From Polytrichum commune (taxonomy: Eukaryota; Streptophyta; Polytrichopsida; Polytrichales; Polytrichaceae): a DNA stretch of 64,000 nt. The DNA lies in assembly GCA_950295325.1 (NCBI GenBank), contig OX485805.1, positions 33,963,501 to 34,027,500 of the forward strand, written 5' to 3'. The position numbers were made by a program, and so were the translations under genes. The notes under the pieces were generated by a model. That model searched no databases, had not been told where the DNA came from, and was given only the letters and a program-made list of their open reading frames with translations. Position 1 is the stretch's first letter, and every line of letters begins with the position of its first letter. Positions 59,701 to 64,000 of this stretch are shown in pieces.

Positions 59701-61849
59701 TTCAACAACAAAGCTTTTTTTCTTAGTGTGTATATATTTCAAGATCTAAAAATATTTATATTTACCTGAGATGGTCTTAAGCGTAATAGAAAGATATTGC
59801 AATTGAGAACCATTTCCAATGATTGGAGGAATTATACCTGGATCACCTCTCAATATTGGTAAAAGTACTCAAGTGTAATGATTCTTCCAAAAAATGTTGA
59901 ATCATACCGATGTACTTTCTAACTATCATTATGGTTATTGACTCTTTAAATTACGACTTTGTCACAAGCTCATGAAATGATTTTTACAAACTTACTAAGA
60001 TTCCAATATTAAATTTGTCTCATGGCATTCAATCATTCATTGTTTATCTAAGTAGATAATGAATACAATATGATGTTAATTTGATATAGAGTTATAGATA
60101 TTAAACCTTTTCATTTTGATTCATGATTTTGTTTTATTAATATCAAATGTTCAATTTAATCCTATATTTAGCATAATTTTTTAAAGTCAAGATAATAGTA
60201 TAATAAGTTCTATGAGCAAATCAAATTCTACACATCGTAAAGTTAATGTTTACTTAGATTTGAATTATTTCATTTAAGCTAACTTTGAAACTCATTTTTC
60301 AAGTTCTCTAGTTCAAGTTACTTTTTTAATGTAAGTTACATGTGTTTTAATTGATATACTCTCTATGTTAGTTTCAATAAGCAAGTATGTAAACAATCAG
60401 GAAGAAAATCAGATGATTCGAAAGGTAAATAATCACATGAAGTTGGTATCCAACCTGATGTGCAAAGAATCAACAATGTTAGAGTCTTCCAATAGGTGAT
60501 CTAAGGTGTCACTCTTGGAGTTTCATATAGTTTTGTAATATTTTCGATGCTCCATGTTTCAAATTTTTACTACTTTACATGACTCAAATAGATAGGGAAT
60601 CAATTCTATAAAAGAAATCCTATACAGTAATGGTAGAGTTCTTATTCTTTTGTAAGAAGCTATAGCAGTCAGGTGTAGTACTTCCAAATTGTGATGTATA
60701 TAAATTGAAATCGACAGCGTAAGTAAAAGATTTTTTTAGATTCCATGAATCCCTTTTAATATTGAATTGAAATCGATAAGCTTGAAAGACCACAATCTTT
60801 CATTTTATTATGCCCCCTCCCCACTTGACATTAGCTAAGCCTAAAACTGGGTTCTTAAAAATGAGTGTTCACACCATCGACGTTATCTACTGCCGAGCCT
60901 AGTTGGCAAGTGCTGTGGCATGGCTTAAAAGTGGAGGTTTTATAAGCTAAAACTACCGACCCTCCCATCGGTACCTAGACATGAGGCAAGAATGTAGGAC
61001 CTCTAAAAGTGTTGGCTCCCGCTCTTGTGATTGGTTGCTTGTTAGTCTTAGCTATGAGGGCAGAGGAGCTCCATTAACAAAAACCGATGGTAAGTATTAA
61101 GGCATTTGGGGATGGGACAAAAACTATCCAACATTCATTGGTTGGTAGATAAAACAATGAACATGTGTGAAAGCTACTTAACTAAAACCTACTTGGAAAT
61201 CTCCGGAGCAAGTTCTTGTAGGTGCATTGGGATAGCCGGACGTGTCCACTATAACCGAGGGAGCTTTACCCGGGTTTTAGGGAAGTCTTTGGTTATTTGC
61301 TAATGTCAAGTGGGGAGGGGGCATTAGTGCACTAATGCGTTTTGACTGTGTTAATGTCAACTTATTGAGCACAATAATGTCACAAATATGACATTTTCTC
61401 AATGGAAACTTAGAATATCACAAAGTTGACAAAACTTGTGACATTAAATCTACTGGATTCTAATACACCATTTATGCTACTTAGTGCCCTTGCATACTAA
61501 AACGCAAGACTATCCATCCAAAGTATCCCAATGTGCTATTATAAACGTCATAATGTAGATGCTTTTAATGTAAAGAAGTTATTTATGTTGACAAATGGAA
61601 TCGTATTGGCAATAAGCAGGCATGCCATTTTGAGATCTCTGAGCATCTAGTTTAGGCCCTTTGCAAATAGTGTACGTGATACTAAATACCATAAATGGTG
61701 GAGTGGAAGTTGCTTGTATTCTAAGTTGATCATCTACACATGGGTCTTTGACGAATTGGGTTAGATAAACTACTCACCTGACAACCAATTACCACCGAGG
61801 GCGAGTGAATGAAGAGATGTACAATTTCCTAGTGAAGCTGGAATTGAAC
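43864..61849 (-). CDS. LRR receptor-like protein (no kinase), 3' part; 5' end beyond the window
   Basis: On the minus strand, exons are 61778-61849, 59766-59837, 58549-58692, 57882-57953, 56665-56808, 54957-55028, 53460-53531, 52244-52387, 51207-51350, 50546-50617, 49339-49482, 46955-47098 and terminal 43864-45647. Each small exon is exactly 72 or 144 nt (one or two 24-residue repeats), begins and ends in phase 1, and encodes the plant extracellular type GxIPxxLGxLxxLxxLxLxxNxLx. The terminal exon adds many repeats, a C-cap (LPGNDGLCGEVIHRLC), one membrane span (FLIGVGVGFFSVAFSLLYW) and a short basic tail, with no kinase. It would be a cell-surface protein in defence or development. Signal peptide and first exons are not seen. 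Exon splicing is predicted, not shown. Confidence 0.8.
46955..47098 (-). CDS. LRR exon (144 nt)
   Basis: Two repeats, from NIPSSLGNLQNLTDL to LFLHTNNLT; donor GTAAAA, acceptor ATTGACAG. It is distinct in sequence from the duplicated A-type exons. Confidence 0.75.
47683..47720 (+). repeat. CT microsatellite
   Basis: Uninterrupted (CT)n of about 35 bp in an intron. Shorter 'ctctctccctctcttcctctctg' relatives recur in the duplicated introns near 49580, 51450, 52490, 56910 and 58795. Confidence 0.85.
48690..48760 (-). pseudogene. Dead B-type LRR exon
   Basis: Homologous to the 72-nt B exons at 50546, 53460, 57882 and 59766. The acceptor AG is lost (CTTG/GTACAATT) and the leucine pattern is eroded (YNVFILCLMTFQ). 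Confidence 0.65.
49339..49482 (-). CDS. LRR exon, A type (144 nt)
   Basis: GNIPPNIGWCQNLTYLDVSY then SIPSSFGDLKQLQTLKLEG; donor GTACGC, acceptor GATCACAG. Confidence 0.75.
50546..50617 (-). CDS. LRR exon, B type (72 nt)
   Basis: TIPRTIGNCSQLQYLSIAKN; donor GTAAAT, acceptor GGTCTAG. The best preserved B exon. Confidence 0.75.
51207..51350 (-). CDS. LRR exon, A type (144 nt)
   Basis: NIPPNIGRCKNLTYLDVSWN then SIPSSIGDLKQLQTLNFQ; donor GTAAGC, acceptor GATCATAG. Confidence 0.75.
52244..52387 (-). CDS. LRR exon, A type (144 nt)
   Basis: NIPPTIGWCQNLTYLDVGLN then SIPSSIGDLKQLQTLNLQ; donor GTAAGC, acceptor CATCACAG. Confidence 0.75.
53460..53531 (-). CDS. LRR exon, B type (72 nt)
   Basis: IIPPTIGNGSQLQYLSITLK; donor GTAAAT, acceptor GATCCAG. 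Confidence 0.7.
54957..55028 (-). CDS. LRR exon, C type (72 nt)
   Basis: SIPASLGNCTSLHSLDLHYN; donor GTGAGT, acceptor TTTCATTAG. Duplicate of 61778-61849. Confidence 0.75.
55029..56200. other. Intron DNA, duplicated at 61850-64000, with a coding-like relic
   Basis: The plus strand at 55860-56013 reads open as VNIGVGVGNARNERKVIPEI and onward to a TAG. The corresponding stretch is mostly deleted in the right-hand copy near 63885. I do not recognise it. Confidence 0.4.
56665..56808 (-). CDS. LRR exon, A type (144 nt)
   Basis: NIPPNIGWCQNLTYLGVRLN then SIPSSIGDLKKLQTLYLQ; donor GTAAGC, acceptor GATCACAG. Confidence 0.75.
57882..57953 (-). CDS. LRR exon, B type (72 nt)
   Basis: IIPPTIGNGSQLQYLSITLK; donor GTTAAT is weaker than in sister exons, so this exon may be skipped. 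Confidence 0.6.
58549..58692 (-). CDS. LRR exon, A type (144 nt)
   Basis: NIPPTIGWCQNLTYLDVGLN then SIPSSIGDLKQLQTLYLQ; donor GTAAGC, acceptor GATCACAG. Confidence 0.75.
59766..59837 (-). CDS. LRR exon, B type (72 nt)
   Basis: IIPPIIGNGSQLQYLSITLK; donor GTAAAT, acceptor GATCCAG. Confidence 0.7.
60811..61323. mobile_element. TIR element, 513 bp, TSD TTA (PIF/Harbinger-like MITE)
   Basis: Perfect 25-bp inverted ends beginning TGCCCCCTCCCCACTTGACA. TTA lies on both sides (60808-60810 and 61324-61326). The sister copy has the empty site 'cattttaTTAgtgcac' at 54502-54504. The TTA duplication suggests PIF/Harbinger; the TIR itself is not one I recognise. Its minor open frame is not a transposase. 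Confidence 0.92.
61778..61849 (-). CDS. LRR exon, C type (72 nt), first exon visible
   Basis: SIPASLGNCTSLHSLALGGN; donor GTGAGT, acceptor TTTCATTAG. No further LRR exon is visible up to 64000. Confidence 0.75.
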
Positions 61850-61904
61850 CTAATGAAATACATGGAGCATCTTGTGTTAGTATCTTACTTTGCAAGGTTA
61901 TGAT

Positions 61905-62402
61905 CACGGGTAGATCACTTAGTGCATTTTAAAAACGACGTGCGGCATAATATAGAGAGGATTAAAATCATTTGAAATAAAAATTATAAAGGAATTCCAA
62001 ATAATGAAGGGCCCATTAAATGTAGACAATCCCATTATAAGTAAGTTAGATGGACATAAAACATGGGCCATTATTCTTTTGTAAAATTAATATAGGGGCT
62101 GGAGATAAGGATCCTAGAAGGTATGTTTAATATGGTATGTAAATGGGTTTAGGACTCACGGGGATGGATGATAATTGGGATTTCTGTATGTCCAAAAATG
62201 GCTTAAAAGGAATATAGAGTACAAAAAAATGCAGTGACTTGGACAATATAAGTAATGGAAGGGTGCAAACAAATGGGCCATTTTTGAAATTTAAGTAATT
62301 ATAGGGAGGCTTTAATTCAACCCTTGAAGGTAAATAGCCCCAAAACAAAAAAACCCCAGCCGCACGTGGTGCACAAAAATGCCTTAGAGTGATATACCCG
62401 TG
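61905..62402. mobile_element. TIR element, 498 bp, 8-bp TSD GTTATGAT (hAT-like MITE)
   Basis: Ends CACGGGTA / TACCCGTG, with longer imperfect similarity inside (CACGGGTAgATCACT against CACGGGTAtATCACT). GTTATGAT lies on both sides (61897-61904 and 62403-62410) and fits the hAT pattern nTnnnnAn. The sister copy at 55076-55083 is empty. Confidence 0.88.
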
Positions 62403-62452
62403 GTTATGATCAAAATATAACTTATGGGAAGGTGAAATGTAATAGGATATTA

Positions 62453-63205
62453 GGGGCCATTCACGGTTAGGGTACTACTTTTGGCCGTCTAACGGAAAAT
62501 GGATTTTTTTGGATAACTTCACATGCTTGGTATGCTTAGATTTGTATTGTGAAGTATATTTTGGATCATACCTACATTTCATACTCCATATCGAGTACAC
62601 TGACAAAGTTAATTTAGAAGGAATAGGGTCATCTAAGATATCCTTTTGATTCCTTAAAGGACATTCAGGAGTGTTGTCTTAATTGTTCACCTTAGGATTA
62701 AGGAATGAAAAGGACAACAAGAATCAATCGAAACAATCCCAAAAAATTTCCTCACACTCATCGTTCAAGTGTGTACCAATGGAACCAAATATGTATTGAA
62801 TAGCAATTGCCCAACTTTACATGTGGCACCAAACATGTCCAAATATACATATACTCACGGCCACACGTAAAAGGAACGTCTAGTATTAGAATTGGACAAA
62901 AAAATTTATATGAATGGACACATGACACTTTTACCAAGGTACCAAGATGCATAACAGGAAATAATTGACCACCAATGCACACCTAAATAGCAAAAAAATG
63001 CCACTGATGTGGCCTAGGGTTTAGGGTTTAGGGTGATTATTAAATAATAATAAAAATCTTTCTTGATAAAGCTTATGAACTATCTACTTGTTTATGTAAA
63101 ATTTATTGATCAAATAATAGTAAATGATGATAAAAACCAAGATTAATGCGACAAAGTCCTTAAGTCCTTTGTCCCGAAAGTAGTACCCTGATCGTGAATG
63201 GCCCC
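62453..63205. mobile_element. TIR element, about 753 bp, superfamily unclear
   Basis: Imperfect inverted ends of about 30 bp, starting GGGGCCATTCACG. It is absent from the sister copy near 55115-55127. The target duplication is degenerate (ATATTA against ATTCTG), so I cannot assign a superfamily. It carries a short TTTAGGG tract near 63013-63031. Confidence 0.75.
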
Positions 63206-64000
63206 ATTCTGTTAATGTACTCACCTTATGATAGTAATAATTGTTTGTGTATTAGACTATTGGCCTAGTATACATATGCTTTTGGGCTTTGAAAATAACT
63301 TTGCCTTTTGGCCATGATTACTTTTAACTATAATTATGGGTATTCCTTGTGTTGATTAGTAGTAGCATGTGTTTTTTATTCATTTGATATTTCTTCGGTT
63401 TTTGCATACTTCTACTTTGTCTTAGAACATACTCAAAAATTTGAAAGTTTCTACAAATGTTCATTGAACACAAATATTATTTTGGTTTATTAGGCCATAT
63501 ATCGCTATCCTTCAAATGATGTGGGCAGTAGCACTCCTCTAGAGTTTTTGTTTCAAATACATTTGTAGGATATATTGAAGGTTGGTGCATTATGGAAATT
63601 AAAAGGTGAATATGGAATGATGTATGTAGAGGTGTGTAACCTTGCCCACCTACCATTTCAAAGTGTGAAGAACAATTAACACATTGTACATGACTTGTGA
63701 GGCATGTGTCCAGGGTCTTATATGGTCACTCTTCTTAATATGTCACCTATGTTATGAGTGGTATATATGGCAAGGATGGACACCAACAAGACATGTGTTA
63801 CATGACCCTTAAAGGAAATGAAGAATTTTGGGATTCGGACGCTTACAACTTTTGCATCTCTAACTTCGATGCAAACACTTGACAGCAACGAAGTGCATTA
63901 TTAGGCTCCGCGAAATAGAGGCTACTCAAGATCATCAACTGGATGGTACAGTTGAAAGAGAGACAGAGCTGGGCATAGAAGAGACCGACACACAAACAGG

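Larger units (their letters stand above)
52000..64000. repeat. Segmental tandem duplications inside the LRR gene
   Basis: A and B exons at 52244/53460 recur at 56665/57882 (offset 4421-4422) and at 58549/59766 (offset 6305-6306). The C exon at 54957 recurs at 61778, the same 6.3-kb offset plus a 516-bp insertion. Intron sequence is duplicated along with the exons, so these are genomic segment copies. The right-hand copy continues past the window edge. Confidence 0.9.

Overview
The window looks like nuclear DNA of a land plant. It has GT-AG introns, plant-type LRR exons, an LRR receptor-like protein with a plant C-cap, Ty3/gypsy and other LTR retrotransposons, small TIR elements and TTTAGGG-like interstitial repeats. 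The gene families and intron-split LRR exons fit a seed-free plant (moss, liverwort, lycophyte or fern) better than an angiosperm; that is inference. Most genes here are accessory or decayed.

Layout. 0-1.75 kb (-): two small unrecognised genes, one frameshifted. 2.5-7.35 kb (+): a decayed amino-methyltransferase-like gene whose probable first intron holds ten 233-bp tandem repeats, each with a long hairpin. 8.9-14.45 kb (-): a dead copy of a two-gene cluster (ParB/DGQHR-like gene, then FCP1-like HAD gene), broken by two solo LTRs. 16.45-19.6 kb (-): a two-exon gene of a transposon-like, DUF7869-type family. 19.8-21.05 kb: relic of the ParB-like gene's 3' end and a 178-bp satellite full of palindromes. 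23.2-31.7 kb (+): the best preserved copy of the cluster, with a putative promoter, 5' UTR intron, ParB/DGQHR-like gene, FCP1-like gene and a Pro/Ser-rich basic gene. 32-42.5 kb: Ty3/gypsy debris, including a 3.2-kb LTR, a partial LTR and a third solo LTR. 43.86-61.85 kb (-): one long LRR receptor-like protein gene with tandemly duplicated small exons, running off the right edge. 60.8-63.2 kb: three small TIR elements inserted in one copy of the duplicated intron DNA.

Main discovery candidate. The + cluster (23-31 kb) and the array at 19.9-21 kb carry about 31 copies of a palindrome with core TTACGAACG nn CGTTCGTAA, whose two central bases vary. The paralogous - cluster (10-12.7 kb) lacks this sequence but carries four copies of a different palindrome with the same design: TTTGGGTCG nn CGACCCAAA. 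In both, sites lie in introns and inside coding exons. Each cluster encodes a protein with a ParB/DGQHR-like motif. This suggests a family of gene clusters, each with its own cognate palindromic site, reminiscent of ParB-parS, dinucleotide-core recombinase sites, or in-gene palindromic elements. The link between protein and site is inference; the palindromes, their spacers and their placement are visible directly.

The solo LTRs are secure. All three run TG...CA with perfect 5-bp target duplications, and one has its empty site in the window. Removing the two inside the - cluster restores continuous reading across both insertion points.
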